NCBI GenBank assembly: GCA_002501205.1
Contig: DLRW01000068.1
Span: forward strand, 1-23,740
Direction: 5' to 3'
Length of the DNA stretch: 23,740 bases
DNA from: Flavobacteriales bacterium UBA7878
Lineage (GTDB): Bacteria > Bacteroidota > Bacteroidia > Flavobacteriales > Schleiferiaceae
Shown here one piece after another: positions 15,136-23,740 of this stretch; position 1 is the stretch's first letter, and each line of letters starts with the position of its first letter. Both the position numbers and the translations under genes were made by a program. The notes below the pieces were generated by a model. It was not told the DNA's origin, searched no databases, and saw nothing but the letters and a program-made list of their open reading frames with translations.

Positions 15136-16648
15136 TCATTTTTTTCACATAGTAAGCCTCCTCTTTTTAGCAGCAGCTCCTAACTATGCTCAAACCTTTG
15201 ACTTAAAAAGTTACTCTAATCGACTTGCAATTTCTGGTGCACCTGCAATGTTGGTTGAGGATAGTGTGCTGTATAGCTTTTCTGTAGTAGAAGGTAATCG
15301 CACGGCTTTTACCTATAAGAAGTTTTCACGTCAAGGGCAACTTTTAGATTCTAATTACTACGATGTACAGGAAAAGGGAATTAGCCTTATTGGGATGAGG
15401 CGAAACATGTTACAGCGAATCAGTGGTTCCTCACTTATATGCGTTCAGGATTTTTTCAATCCGACTCAAGATACGGCATACCCTAGACTGTATAAGATAA
15501 ATAATGATTTAGATACACTCTATTCTGTAAAATTAGATTTACCTGGAACCACCACTATAAACTCCTTTGATGTTTTAGTAGATTCCAATAAAATCGTCCT
15601 GCTTGGGCATTATGCTAATATAGATCTGCAACTGGGCTTGTATATAGCCCGCTATGATACTGCCCTTAACTTGTTGGGCTATTCAACTATTCGCGACTTC
15701 AGGCCCATCTTTACACCTGGTTATGGCCATGCCTACTTTCCATACCGATTAAGGAGAATGGCGGATAACTACTACATAACCGGTCGTTGTTTTTATGCCT
15801 ATAAGTTTGTAGAGAGTTTTTTAGTTAAAACGGACTTACTAGGAAATAAAATTTGGGATAAGCGCTACAAGTATCTAGACTCTAATACCGTTAGTTTTGA
15901 AATTCTTCCAATAGGCCAAGACAGTTTGTTTCAGGCATCGATTTATCGAAGTAAATATATAAATGGGAATGGCTATAATAGGGCCATTTTTAGAGTTTTG
16001 GATTCAAATTACAATGTATGGGATTCGATTGTTTACCCTGCGGAAGAAACGCAGTTTGAGTTTACCAATGCAATACGTTCGGCGGATGGTGCTATTCTTT
16101 TAACAGGCTTTTATTACCTGGACGGTACAAAAGGTTTTATTTGGAAACTAGATAAAGATTTGAATACTATTTGGCGGCGCGTCTATTACCATGGAGATTG
16201 GGAAGATAGTAGCTGGCTTTATGATATTGATCAGTGGAATAATGATGGAATTATTGCTACTGGAACCTATTTCGATCGGTACTTAAACCCGAGCCCCTAT
16301 AGTGTATATGTTTGGCTATTAAGCCTTGATGACTCTGGTTGTTTAGGGGCTGGGGATTGTGGCTCTGATATAAGCTTTGTGGAATGGGTTTTACCCGAAC
16401 AGGGTTTGAGCGTGTACCCCAATCCGGCACATGATTACCTGAACCTTGAAATGGGACTTCCTGAATGTCAAAATATGCAGGGAACTGCTCACATTTTTAG
16501 TTTGGATGGTGAGCTTGTTTTAGAGGAAAAAGTTCAATTCTTCCAAGGGAAACTACGATTGGATGTAAGTAAGCTTAATCAAGGTCAGTATGTTTTGGAG
16601 CTGAAAACTAATAGAAGCTTGTTTATGGTTAGGGTTCTAATTCACTAA
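15131..16648 (+). CDS. T9SS type A secreted protein, tandem paralogue 1 (beta-propeller-like)
   Basis: The 505-residue product has a signal peptide ending NYAQ (1-21), then TFDLKSYSNRL. Repeats of the type LVKTDLLGNKIWDKRY and FIWKLDKDLNTIWRRVY suggest a beta-propeller-like fold common in Bacteroidota secreted proteins; the function is unknown. A Cys pair sits in CLGAGDCGSD just before the T9SS tail (LSVYPNPAHDYLNL, then LNQGQYVLELK). ATG at 15131 is chosen over the in-frame GTG at 15098, which lies inside the hairpin and would bury the signal peptide. It is 49 nt upstream of its paralogue and probably in one transcript with it. Mature N-terminal and late-middle regions are almost identical to the paralogue; signal peptide, a central patch and the tail are not. 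Confidence 0.9.
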   Translation: MNHFFHIVSLLFLAAAPNYAQTFDLKSYSNRLAISGAPAMLVEDSVLYSFSVVEGNRTAFTYKKFSRQGQLLDSNYYDVQEKGISLIGMRRNMLQRISGSSLICVQDFFNPTQDTAYPRLYKINNDLDTLYSVKLDLPGTTTINSFDVLVDSNKIVLLGHYANIDLQLGLYIARYDTALNLLGYSTIRDFRPIFTPGYGHAYFPYRLRRMADNYYITGRCFYAYKFVESFLVKTDLLGNKIWDKRYKYLDSNTVSFEILPIGQDSLFQASIYRSKYINGNGYNRAIFRVLDSNYNVWDSIVYPAEETQFEFTNAIRSADGAILLTGFYYLDGTKGFIWKLDKDLNTIWRRVYYHGDWEDSSWLYDIDQWNNDGIIATGTYFDRYLNPSPYSVYVWLLSLDDSGCLGAGDCGSDISFVEWVLPEQGLSVYPNPAHDYLNLEMGLPECQNMQGTAHIFSLDGELVLEEKVQFFQGKLRLDVSKLNQGQYVLELKTNRSLFMVRVLIH

Positions 16649-16674
16649 TACCAATTAGAAGAGCCGTCTGTAAG

Positions 16675-16702
16675 GTCACCGCCTTTTAACTCTTTTAATG
16701 AA
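16675..16702 (+). repeat. Duplicated leader, copy 2
   Basis: This second copy of the leader begins GTCACCGCCTTTT and includes the start codon of paralogue 2. The left hairpin arm present before paralogue 1 is not preserved here (AGCCGTCTGTAAG precedes it), so no stable stem forms. Confidence 0.85.
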
Positions 16703-18212
16703 ATATTTCTCATACATATTAATATTTCTCCTTTTAACAGGAAGCTCCAGTTATGCCCAGACCTTTGACATAAAGAGCTACTCAAATCGGCTTGCAACTA
16801 CTGGTTCACCCGCAATGTTAGTTGAGGATAGCGTGCTGTACAGCTTTTCTGTAGTAGAAGGTAATCGCACGGCTTTTACCTATAAGAAGTTTTCGCGCCA
16901 AGGGCAACTTTTAGATTCTAATTACTACGATGTACAGGAAAAGGGAATTACCCTTATCAGTATGAGGAGGAACATGTTACGGCGAATTAGTAGTTCTTCA
17001 CTTTTGTGTGTTCAGGATTTTTTTAATCCAACTCATGATACTGCATACCCTAGATTGTATAAGATAAACAACGATTTAGATACGCTTTATTCTGTGAAAT
17101 TGGATTTACCGGGAACCACTGGTGTCAACTCGTTTGATGTTTTAGTTGATTCCAATCAACTCGTCATGCTTGGGCATTATATTAATATTGATTTGCAGCT
17201 GGGCTTGTATTTAGCACGTTATGATACGGCCCTTAACTTGTTGGGCTATTCGACAATACGCGATTTCAGGCCCATCTATACTCCTGGTTATGCCCATGCG
17301 TACTATCCATACCGATTAAGGAGAATGGCGGACAACTACTACATCACTGGTCGTTGTTATTATGTCAATAAGTTTGTAGAGGGATTTTTAGTTAAAACGG
17401 ACTTGCAAGGAAATAAGATTTGGGATAAGCGCTACCAATACATGGGCTTAAATGGACTGGATGCAAGTGTTGTTCCTATTGGGCTTGATAGTTTATTTGT
17501 TCCTCACTATTTTCTATCATCTCAAGATAGTGGAGTAGATAAAGGAAAGGCAATTTTCAGGATAGTTGACACATCAGGTGTAGTCCTTAATGACAGTGCT
17601 TATTCTGATGAAGAAGCCTATTTTACAATAGAGTGCGCATGGCAAAAAGGTGGGTTTATTTATGTGATAGGGAATTATTATCTGGATGGAGAAAAGGGTT
17701 TTGTCTGGAAGCTAGATAAGGGCTTAAATACCATATGGCGACGTGTTTATTATCATGGTGATTGGGAAGATAATAGTTCGCTCTATAGTGCAGATCATTG
17801 GGGGGATAAGGGTATCATAGCAACCGGAACTTATTTCGATCGGTACTTAAACCCGAGCCCCTATAGTGTATATGTTTGGTTATTAAGCCTTGATGACTCT
17901 GGTTGTTTAGGAGCTGGAGATTGTGGATCTGATATAAGTTTTGTGGAATGGGAGCTACCCAATCAGCAACTTAATCTCTATCCAAATCCAACGCAGGGTC
18001 TTATAAATCTAGAGATTTCTAATTCTGAATTAAAGGATGGCCTTGCCCACATTAGAATTTACGAGCTTTCCGGGAAGAAGGTTTTTGATACTGATGTTCT
18101 TTTTCATGCGAATCAAGTCCATTTAAACTTAGGGTCATTGCATCCCGGTCAATACATAATTGAAGTGAAAACTGATAGTCGTTTATTCTTGGAAAGGCTA
18201 GTGGTGAATTAG
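16698..18212 (+). CDS. T9SS type A secreted protein, tandem paralogue 2 (beta-propeller-like)
   Basis: The 504-residue product has a signal peptide of the same length as paralogue 1 but different sequence (ending SYAQ), followed by TFDIKSYSNRL. Residues 22 to about 248 and the block from YYLDGEKGFVWKLDK to GSDISFVEW are nearly identical to paralogue 1. A 48-nt stretch at 17832-17879 is identical base for base to 16268-16315. The region between these blocks (about 17444-17675) and the tail (after 17950) diverge strongly. The tail keeps the T9SS type A pattern (LNLYPNPTQGLINL, then LHPGQYIIEVK). Function unknown; surface display is likely. No clear terminator was found in the 66 nt before the convergent endonuclease gene. 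Confidence 0.9.
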   Translation: MKYFSYILIFLLLTGSSSYAQTFDIKSYSNRLATTGSPAMLVEDSVLYSFSVVEGNRTAFTYKKFSRQGQLLDSNYYDVQEKGITLISMRRNMLRRISSSSLLCVQDFFNPTHDTAYPRLYKINNDLDTLYSVKLDLPGTTGVNSFDVLVDSNQLVMLGHYINIDLQLGLYLARYDTALNLLGYSTIRDFRPIYTPGYAHAYYPYRLRRMADNYYITGRCYYVNKFVEGFLVKTDLQGNKIWDKRYQYMGLNGLDASVVPIGLDSLFVPHYFLSSQDSGVDKGKAIFRIVDTSGVVLNDSAYSDEEAYFTIECAWQKGGFIYVIGNYYLDGEKGFVWKLDKGLNTIWRRVYYHGDWEDNSSLYSADHWGDKGIIATGTYFDRYLNPSPYSVYVWLLSLDDSGCLGAGDCGSDISFVEWELPNQQLNLYPNPTQGLINLEISNSELKDGLAHIRIYELSGKKVFDTDVLFHANQVHLNLGSLHPGQYIIEVKTDSRLFLERLVVN

Positions 18213-18278
18213 CAAATATTAATCTTGAAAATCGTCTTAATAAAATCTAGAGGACAATAGCACTTCAAGGGAAAACCA

Positions 18279-21200
18279 TTATCGCATCAGCTTTAAAAGC
18301 TTCTCTTCATTAGGATATTCAATTTGCAAAAGCAGTACTCCCGCATGTTCCTTAAGTGCTAATAGTGCTTGTGGACTGTATTCCTCAGTTTCATAAATCA
18401 CCTGGCCTTGCACATTCAGCACGCGGATGGACTTCCATTCTTTAAAAGAGTTGAGGTAAATGTCCCCAGCATCCAAATACCAAAACACTTCTTTGAAATG
18501 CACCTGACTTAGTCGATGTTTAGATACCACTAATTGCAGTCCATCACCCAAGCTTTGCGCTTCCAATTCTCGTTCGGGCTGAATGTCGATTAAATTGTTT
18601 TTCGCATCCAGGAAATAATAGAAAAAATCTTCAGGAGCATCCTTCATTTGAATATGGCCTTGAGCAAGAGCCTTGCTTCCCAATTTCAGGGGATAAAGCT
18701 TAAATCCTTCCAATGGCGCATCATGACGGATGATTAGGGCCATATCCGCATCCATTTGGAAATAGAAAGATTGCTCATCCAAACCTCCAGCCAAGAGGGC
18801 ATCTTCACCAGCATTATAGCCATCTTCGGCTCCTAGCTGATAACGCAATGCAATCTCAGAGAAGTAGTTCGTATCAATTCGCAAGCCCAAGCGGATGGCT
18901 TTTTCCTCATTCATTTTATGTCTACCGCGATTATTCGCTGCGCGCATAGATTGCCCGAGTCCAAAACTGCGGGTATTCATACCGGCGCCAGTTTGAGCAT
19001 GAGATGAGTGTACGAAAAAGGCTTGTCCGGCCGGGATAAATCCATTGGCATTATTAACGCCAGTACCATTCACATAAGCAGCGTAATTACTGCCATTGTA
19101 GATCCAATAGCTTTGATCAAAACCTTCACTGCTAAAATCACTCTTAGCACTCCAATCTAAAGCCGTAGGGAAGGGGTTGGGTAATAAATTCCAACCTCCG
19201 TTTCCATCCTGGGTGTTCATGCTTTGGTTAGCCGACCTTGTGGTACCGCTTAAGCTGATGATTAAGGGAACTGTTCCAAATTTGGGTGGACCAACAAAAA
19301 GATAATAGCCTTTGTCCTGAGATACGATCGCATTGGAATCGTGCACTCCAATCCAGGTTCCGTAGGCTGTACTGCCATTAGTACCGATGTTTTGACCATT
19401 ATTCAGATCCGGATCATAGTAGAATAAATTACAAGAGTCGCAAGTACTGGAGCCTGCAGTAGGGGCATAGTTTATCTTGGCGCCATTGCTCCATTCAATA
19501 TCCTTAAAACGGGCATCCGAAAAGGGAAAGGCAATCGGCTGCCAGCCCGCGCGATCGATATAGTATTGCAAAGTGAGGTAAATCGAAGGACCCACATAAG
19601 AGCCCGTGCCCAAATTATCCGCTTCCAGTATTAAGGAGCCCGCAGAACTACCAATACTATTTAAATTCAATTTGCCAGTGCTTCCAACCAGCAATACCGC
19701 ATTATTACGGAGGTCTAGTGAATTTACCTGAGCCAAGCCATCAATTTCTGCATCTTCACCGGGATAAATGATCATATTTCGGTTTTGGGTGCTGGCGCTG
19801 GGGGCTTCATTGTTTTTCCAAATACTGCCGTTCCAAACCAGGGCATTCGAATGCCGACTCAAACTGATATCGTCAATATTCCAAATTTCGTTGGTCGAAT
19901 TATTGGAAGCTTCAATCTTGATGGCTAAGGAGCTTACTGATTTCAAACCGAAAATTATCTGATGGTAGGCATCTGCTTCACGATAACCTCCGCCGGCAGG
20001 GCTGAAGCTGAGGTTTTGTCCGGAACTGCTAATAATTTGTCCACTGGAAGTATTGCTGCCACTTCCGCTGGAATAGCTTCCAAAACCCCATTTAGCATTG
20101 TTGTTTCCATTTATGGTCAGGTCTGGGCTTGCGCCGAATCCGCCCCCATCTATATCCAGATAAATTTTAATGTAATCAGCTCCATCCGCTCCATTTCCAG
20201 AAGTTAATGCCGTAGAACTTAAATTGATCACCAGACTTAAACTATCGGCAGATGAGGTGTTGACCGTGGCTAATTCTAAGCTTTGACTGCTATTATTTAC
20301 TTGCCAGGAATTGGCGCCACTTAAAATACGTTCATTTGGCGGATAGTCCGCAGCGCCAAGATCACTGCTTATAGCTCCGTTACCGGAAGTAAGAGTCCAA
20401 TTATCGGAAGCATCTCCTTCGAAACCTTGAAAATAGAGTTGAGCACTGCCACTGCCTTCGGCATCAGGAAGGCTAAGGCCGGCGCTTACCGGACTGCTAT
20501 AGGAATTTCCATCAAAGCTATAGGCAGCAAAACTATAGTCGGCCCCTTCGTTTAATCGTGTGATGGGAGCAAGCTTGGTAGCCGGTCCGAAATAAGCTAC
20601 TTCACCAATTCCTTGAAAGCTTTGCCCAATACTGTACAGTCCGCTGGCGGTGCCAAAGTTTAAATTGGCACCTTCACCATATACCAGCAAAATAGAATCC
20701 CCATTGCTATTTGCGGTTAATTGTACTTGAGCTGCGGTAGGACTGTAGGCCGAAACGGTTAATTGAGGGGCAGTCAAAGCAGATTCCAACACTACATGAT
20801 CAAAACCTCCAAAATCGGATCCGCCATCTTGCTTAGCCCTTAAACGCAGTTGAATTTGATTAACAGCATCAGGAATGGCAAGGCTGGTACTTTGCCATCC
20901 ACCACTGGATGCACCACCAGTAGCGCCCTGAAAGAGAGTTACGATACCTTGACTCACATTGTCATAGAGAAGCTCATATTCCAAAAGATCACTGCTTTCA
21001 AAGGCTTCAGCGTAATAGTCGAAACTCAGTTCTACATTGGTTTGACTGCTAATGTCGATAGTTTGAAACTCGAGGATATGGTAAAAATTTCCACCGCCAT
21101 TGCTATTATTCAAATCGCGAATGCCCCAGAATTGATTGCCATCACTGGCATTCGCCACTCCGCCATTAGAACTTACCACATCCCAGATATCATCATTTAA

Positions 21201-22349
21201 ATTATAGGCAGTAGGGCTGGCGGTATAGTTCCAGGTATCACTGGCCGTACCTTCAAAACTATTTTGATACAAGGAAATCAGGGAACCGCCAGTTGTGCTG
21301 ATCGACTTTTCAATACCGGTACTGTAGGTATTGGAGCTGCCAACTGACCATAATTTGTATTTGTAAACTGTGCCGGAATTTAAGCCGTTATGATCAGGAA
21401 TATTGGCCGCAGGACCCTTGTACAATACAGTACCACCGCCACTAATGCTATTTCCGGCACTTAAACTTCCACTGGGAGCGCCAAAGCTGCCATTGGCATT
21501 GGTATAGGCTAGTAATACATCGTCGCTGGATGAATTGGCAGTAGCACTAAATCTAATGCTGTTTGCTGCAGCCGTCAGACTAAAGTTTTGTGGATCGGCA
21601 ATAGCATTGGTAAAGCGGTCCTGAGCGGTAGGTCCACCCCAGATGCGAGTAGCGAAAATAGGATTATCGATAAAGGGATTTCGGTTTCCCTGAGCCTGAC
21701 AGACCTCATCATTGCGTTGATCTTCCAATGCCGAAACCGGATCAAGGGCATTCCATTGGAGAAGAAGTGTCATGGTGGCTACATCGCTTGCTTCGCACTG
21801 ACTGCTGTAGCGTAAGTCCATATAAAAGATAGCTCTGGCTACATCACCGCGCCAATCATCGCCGGGGTAAAAGCCGGTGCTACTAACGGAACCATAAGAT
21901 CCGGAACCACTTTCATAGCGCTTATTACCACGTGAGCCATTAATGCTATTGGTACAAGGTGCCAGGTTATGCGCATCGGCGCCTGAGCCAGTGGTGCCTA
22001 AACTGGGATTGGCCAATGATTTTGGGAAAATATGCTCCCTTGTCCAGCCTGTACTGGCCGTTCCGGTACCACCGCCACCATAACTATTTGTTTTTGGGTC
22101 ACTTAAACCACTGTATATAAGAATAACATTGGCAGTGTTATTAGGATCTTCATTAGCATCTTTCAATAATTGAAAGGCGGTACTATAACTAATGTTAGTC
22201 GTATGAGTAGTAGTGATAAGATTTGTTAATGCAGTTTCTAAACTGCTACCAGTTGCAGAGGTATTTATAGAATTGTAATAAGCGACATTTTGAGCTGATA
22301 GGTTGAATATCAGTAATATGCCGATAATTAAGGGGGTAAATCGACGCAT
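18279..22349 (-). CDS. Secreted multidomain endonuclease I with T9SS-like C-terminal tail
   Basis: The 1356-residue product has a signal peptide ending LSAQ (1-20), then an endonuclease I (EndA/NucM/Vvn) domain at about 21-240. WTREHIFPKS (102-111) contains the His106 general base and Glu105 metal ligand. DAHNLAP (125-131), NGSRGNKRY (137-145), GDDWRGDVARAIFYMDLRY (163-181) and GNRNPFID (221-228) are further family blocks. The enzyme should cut DNA/RNA nonspecifically outside the cell. It is much longer than typical stand-alone members: an Fn3-like (256-352) plus jelly-roll (358-523) pair recurs as Fn3-like (528-626) plus jelly-roll (637-831). These are followed by a module with LPNPFPTALDW (1056-1066) and a tail (1293-1356) with IRVLNVQGQVIYE. 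The tail lacks YPNP but otherwise looks T9SS-type. Likely roles are nutrient (phosphate/nucleotide) acquisition or eDNA degradation, by family knowledge. ATG at 22349 gives a complete signal peptide. Confidence 0.92.
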   Translation of the reverse strand: MRRFTPLIIGILLIFNLSAQNVAYYNSINTSATGSSLETALTNLITTTHTTNISYSTAFQLLKDANEDPNNTANVILIYSGLSDPKTNSYGGGGTGTASTGWTREHIFPKSLANPSLGTTGSGADAHNLAPCTNSINGSRGNKRYESGSGSYGSVSSTGFYPGDDWRGDVARAIFYMDLRYSSQCEASDVATMTLLLQWNALDPVSALEDQRNDEVCQAQGNRNPFIDNPIFATRIWGGPTAQDRFTNAIADPQNFSLTAAANSIRFSATANSSSDDVLLAYTNANGSFGAPSGSLSAGNSISGGGTVLYKGPAANIPDHNGLNSGTVYKYKLWSVGSSNTYSTGIEKSISTTGGSLISLYQNSFEGTASDTWNYTASPTAYNLNDDIWDVVSSNGGVANASDGNQFWGIRDLNNSNGGGNFYHILEFQTIDISSQTNVELSFDYYAEAFESSDLLEYELLYDNVSQGIVTLFQGATGGASSGGWQSTSLAIPDAVNQIQLRLRAKQDGGSDFGGFDHVVLESALTAPQLTVSAYSPTAAQVQLTANSNGDSILLVYGEGANLNFGTASGLYSIGQSFQGIGEVAYFGPATKLAPITRLNEGADYSFAAYSFDGNSYSSPVSAGLSLPDAEGSGSAQLYFQGFEGDASDNWTLTSGNGAISSDLGAADYPPNERILSGANSWQVNNSSQSLELATVNTSSADSLSLVINLSSTALTSGNGADGADYIKIYLDIDGGGFGASPDLTINGNNNAKWGFGSYSSGSGSNTSSGQIISSSGQNLSFSPAGGGYREADAYHQIIFGLKSVSSLAIKIEASNNSTNEIWNIDDISLSRHSNALVWNGSIWKNNEAPSASTQNRNMIIYPGEDAEIDGLAQVNSLDLRNNAVLLVGSTGKLNLNSIGSSAGSLILEADNLGTGSYVGPSIYLTLQYYIDRAGWQPIAFPFSDARFKDIEWSNGAKINYAPTAGSSTCDSCNLFYYDPDLNNGQNIGTNGSTAYGTWIGVHDSNAIVSQDKGYYLFVGPPKFGTVPLIISLSGTTRSANQSMNTQDGNGGWNLLPNPFPTALDWSAKSDFSSEGFDQSYWIYNGSNYAAYVNGTGVNNANGFIPAGQAFFVHSSHAQTGAGMNTRSFGLGQSMRAANNRGRHKMNEEKAIRLGLRIDTNYFSEIALRYQLGAEDGYNAGEDALLAGGLDEQSFYFQMDADMALIIRHDAPLEGFKLYPLKLGSKALAQGHIQMKDAPEDFFYYFLDAKNNLIDIQPERELEAQSLGDGLQLVVSKHRLSQVHFKEVFWYLDAGDIYLNSFKEWKSIRVLNVQGQVIYETEEYSPQALLALKEHAGVLLLQIEYPNEEKLLKLMR

Positions 22350-22411
22350 GAGGGTAGTTTGAATAAAAATCGAACTATTTACCCGGGGATTTCGTTAAGC
22401 CAAGGTTATTT

Positions 22412-22421
22412 TTACCGGTAA
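22412..22421. repeat. Perfect 10-bp palindrome in the divergent intergenic region
   Basis: TTACCGGTAA is self-complementary and lies in the 146-nt gap between the divergent endonuclease and barrel-protein genes. It could be a small operator site, but 10-bp palindromes also arise by chance. No convincing -7/-33 pair was seen for either gene here. Confidence 0.25.
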
Positions 22422-22495
22422 TTTACAGGCTCATTAAATGGGATTAGGCGCTTTGGTCTGGTTCTTGTTTTAAAGGGTTCAAACTAAATATCAAA

Positions 22496-23092
22496 ATGAA
22501 AAAGTTCTATTTTCTCAGTTTACTCAGTCTAGCCTTTTTAGGCATGCAAGCCCAAACTGAAACGCTTTTGGGATCCAATTTTAAGGTGGGCGGTTTTGGC
22601 GGTCCCTTTTTTCAGTTTAGCAGTGTAGATGGAAACTTTGCCTATTACTCCGGTGGTGGAGGCGGTGTAATCCTCGATGGTAAATTTTTTATCGGTGGCT
22701 TTGGTATGGGACTCAATACCCAGCATCGTTATGATATCCCCTATTTAGGTATTCCCACTGAGCATGAATTAGATATGGGTTACGGTGGTCTTTGGTTAGG
22801 CTATATCTATCGTCCAACCAAAGTGGTACATCTTAATTTCTCCCTACCTATCGGTGGCGGTTCTGCATCTTTTGATCGAGTAGGGGACGGCTTTAGTGCT
22901 GATATCACTGATGCTATCTTTGTGATCAATCCAAATCTGGGTATGGAATTAAATCTAACCAAATGGATGAAGTTTACCGCCAATGCCGGCTATATGCTAG
23001 CCATGGGATTGGATAATGATTATATCGCCAGTGATGCTTTAAACAGTCCAAACCTTACCCTGGGCTTCAAGTTTGGCTATTTCGCTGAATAA
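22496..23092 (+). CDS. Outer-membrane beta-barrel-like conserved protein
   Basis: The 198-residue product has a signal peptide (MKKFYFLSLLSLAFLGMQAQ). The mature part is rich in Gly and aromatics, with alternating strands (FKVGGFGGPFFQF, GGLWLGYIYRP, VVHLNFSLPIGGG, MKFTANAGYMLAMG) and ends LGFKFGYFAE. That layout suits a small eight-stranded outer-membrane barrel, a type common in Bacteroidota and usually of unknown function. It is transcribed divergently from the endonuclease gene and followed after 24 nt by a good terminator, so it appears to be a single-gene unit. The specific family was not identified. Confidence 0.8.
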   Translation: MKKFYFLSLLSLAFLGMQAQTETLLGSNFKVGGFGGPFFQFSSVDGNFAYYSGGGGGVILDGKFFIGGFGMGLNTQHRYDIPYLGIPTEHELDMGYGGLWLGYIYRPTKVVHLNFSLPIGGGSASFDRVGDGFSADITDAIFVINPNLGMELNLTKWMKFTANAGYMLAMGLDNDYIASDALNSPNLTLGFKFGYFAE

Positions 23093-23116
23093 TAAAAGGA
23101 TCTTGAAAAATACACT

Positions 23117-23147
23117 AGGCTTGCTTCGAAAGAAGCAGGCCTTTTTT
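23117..23147 (+). terminator. Terminator after the beta-barrel gene
   Basis: AGGCTTGCTTC and GAAGCAGGCCT pair as an 11-bp stem with one G-U wobble and a GAAA tetraloop (23128-23131), followed by six T's. It abuts the stop codon of the convergent minus-strand gene and has a T-rich stretch on the other side too, so it could serve both directions. Confidence 0.9.
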
Positions 23148-23740
23148 AATAATAGCCTCTACGTAAGCGATTAATGATATTGCCTAATTGCAGGTCCAAA
23201 ACAAAGCGGACATTAGAAAGGTAATTAGCTTCTGAATAGAAATTGCGATCCTGGTTTTGAATAGGAAGATACAGCTCCACAAAGTCCGTAAGCAAGGCCA
23301 GGCGCACTCCATAGTCCCAATACAACTGCTCTTCAGACCAGGCGATATCTCCGAAAGCGCCTAATGGTCCAATAAAGGGCACACTTAAGTTAGAGCTAAG
23401 TAACCAGGAATCAGCAAATGCCTGGGTTTCGGATTTAAAGCCTCCATCGGTGGTAAAGAACTGCCGACTCCAAATTCCACTTTGATCCGAGCGACCTATG
23501 AAATAATAATCAAAGAGGTAATCAGGAGTTCCACTGAGGCCAAAGCTGTAGTAGTTATCGCGTAAACCTTGATCCGCGAGATTATTGTACAGGAAAGCGC
23601 CTGCAAAACCTCTCAAGATTAACCACTTTTTATTGGGCAGCATCCAACGTTGATCGTAATCAGCGAAAAGCTTTCCGAATTGATCAGCGGCTTCAAAATG
23701 AAAACGGAAAATGGTAGGCCGAAGCAGGGAAGTGTATTCC
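23146..23740 (-). CDS. C-terminal part of an outer-membrane-associated protein, 5' partial
   Basis: The minus-strand frame is open to the right edge (coding upstream of the Met at 23643 continues for 32 more codons), so at least 197 residues are the C-terminal end of a longer protein. It is rich in aromatics and short strand-like segments (FGLSGTPDYLFDYYFIGRSD, LRGFAGAFLYNN, VRLALLTDFVELYLPI, VRFVLDLQLG), suggesting a beta-barrel or beta-rich domain. The pattern recalls the C-terminal region of large Bacteroidota M1-type metallopeptidase-like proteins, but no catalytic motif is in the visible part, so that is only a suggestion. It is convergent with the small barrel gene. Confidence 0.65.
   Translation of the reverse strand, partial: EYTSLLRPTIFRFHFEAADQFGKLFADYDQRWMLPNKKWLILRGFAGAFLYNNLADQGLRDNYYSFGLSGTPDYLFDYYFIGRSDQSGIWSRQFFTTDGGFKSETQAFADSWLLSSNLSVPFIGPLGAFGDIAWSEEQLYWDYGVRLALLTDFVELYLPIQNQDRNFYSEANYLSNVRFVLDLQLGNIINRLRRGYY

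Noticed and set aside
18213..18278. Possible terminator between paralogue 2 and the convergent endonuclease gene
   Set aside because: The only inverted match (CTTGAA / TTCAAG) has a loop of more than 30 nt and no T-tract.
22350..22495. Promoter pair for the divergent endonuclease and barrel genes
   Set aside because: No TAnnTTTG box with correct spacing to a TTTG element could be found on either strand.

Overview
The window reads as chromosomal DNA of a Bacteroidota bacterium, most likely a Flavobacteriia-type marine or aquatic lineage (the lineage is inferred). Evidence: five proteins carry, or appear to carry, C-terminal type IX secretion (T9SS) sorting domains. Signal peptides end in the typical A-Q / G-Q form. 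Start codons lack strong Shine-Dalgarno sequences and follow A/T-rich leaders. Several genes have TAnnTTTG-type -7 promoter boxes. No rRNA, tRNA, CRISPR array, transposase or phage gene was seen.

Layout. (1) Positions 1-1244: 3' part of a secreted alpha/beta-hydrolase-like protein with a T9SS tail, closed by a strong terminator. (2) Positions 1330-3450: a housekeeping block with a class IV aminotransferase (+), a YqgE/AlgH protein (-) and pdxH (+). The first two genes converge and overlap by 14 bp; the last two diverge from a short shared promoter region. (3) Positions 3451-3810: a gene-free region with three imperfect direct repeats and a promoter box. (4) Positions 3811-9824: a probable two-gene operon, encoding a 1917-residue multidomain secreted protein and, 17 nt downstream, a previously unlisted 59-residue protein with signal peptide, Pro-rich linker and C-terminal membrane segment (PID-CTERM-like), ended by a strong terminator. 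(5) Positions 9913-15119: a 1722-residue Asp-box (BNR) / beta-helix / helical-domain T9SS protein. (6) Positions 15131-18212: two tandem paralogous T9SS proteins of about 505 residues with a mosaic pattern of near-identity and divergence. (7) Positions 18279-22349 (-): a 1356-residue secreted endonuclease I with duplicated Fn3-like and jelly-roll modules. (8) Positions 22496-23092: a small outer-membrane beta-barrel-like protein. (9) Positions 23146-23740 (-): C-terminal part of a protein running off the window.

Working together: from 3811 to 22349 nearly all coding capacity goes to very large exported surface or secreted proteins built from adhesive or carbohydrate/DNA-facing modules (Calx-beta, Fn3, lamin-tail, BNR, beta-helix, endonuclease I). 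The most unusual items are the tiny PID-CTERM-like gene coupled to the giant cargo, the mosaic paralogue pair with a hairpin abutting the first start codon, the phased repeats upstream of the giant gene, and a nucleophile-elbow change in the partial hydrolase. All function calls come from reading sequence motifs by eye; no database search was run.
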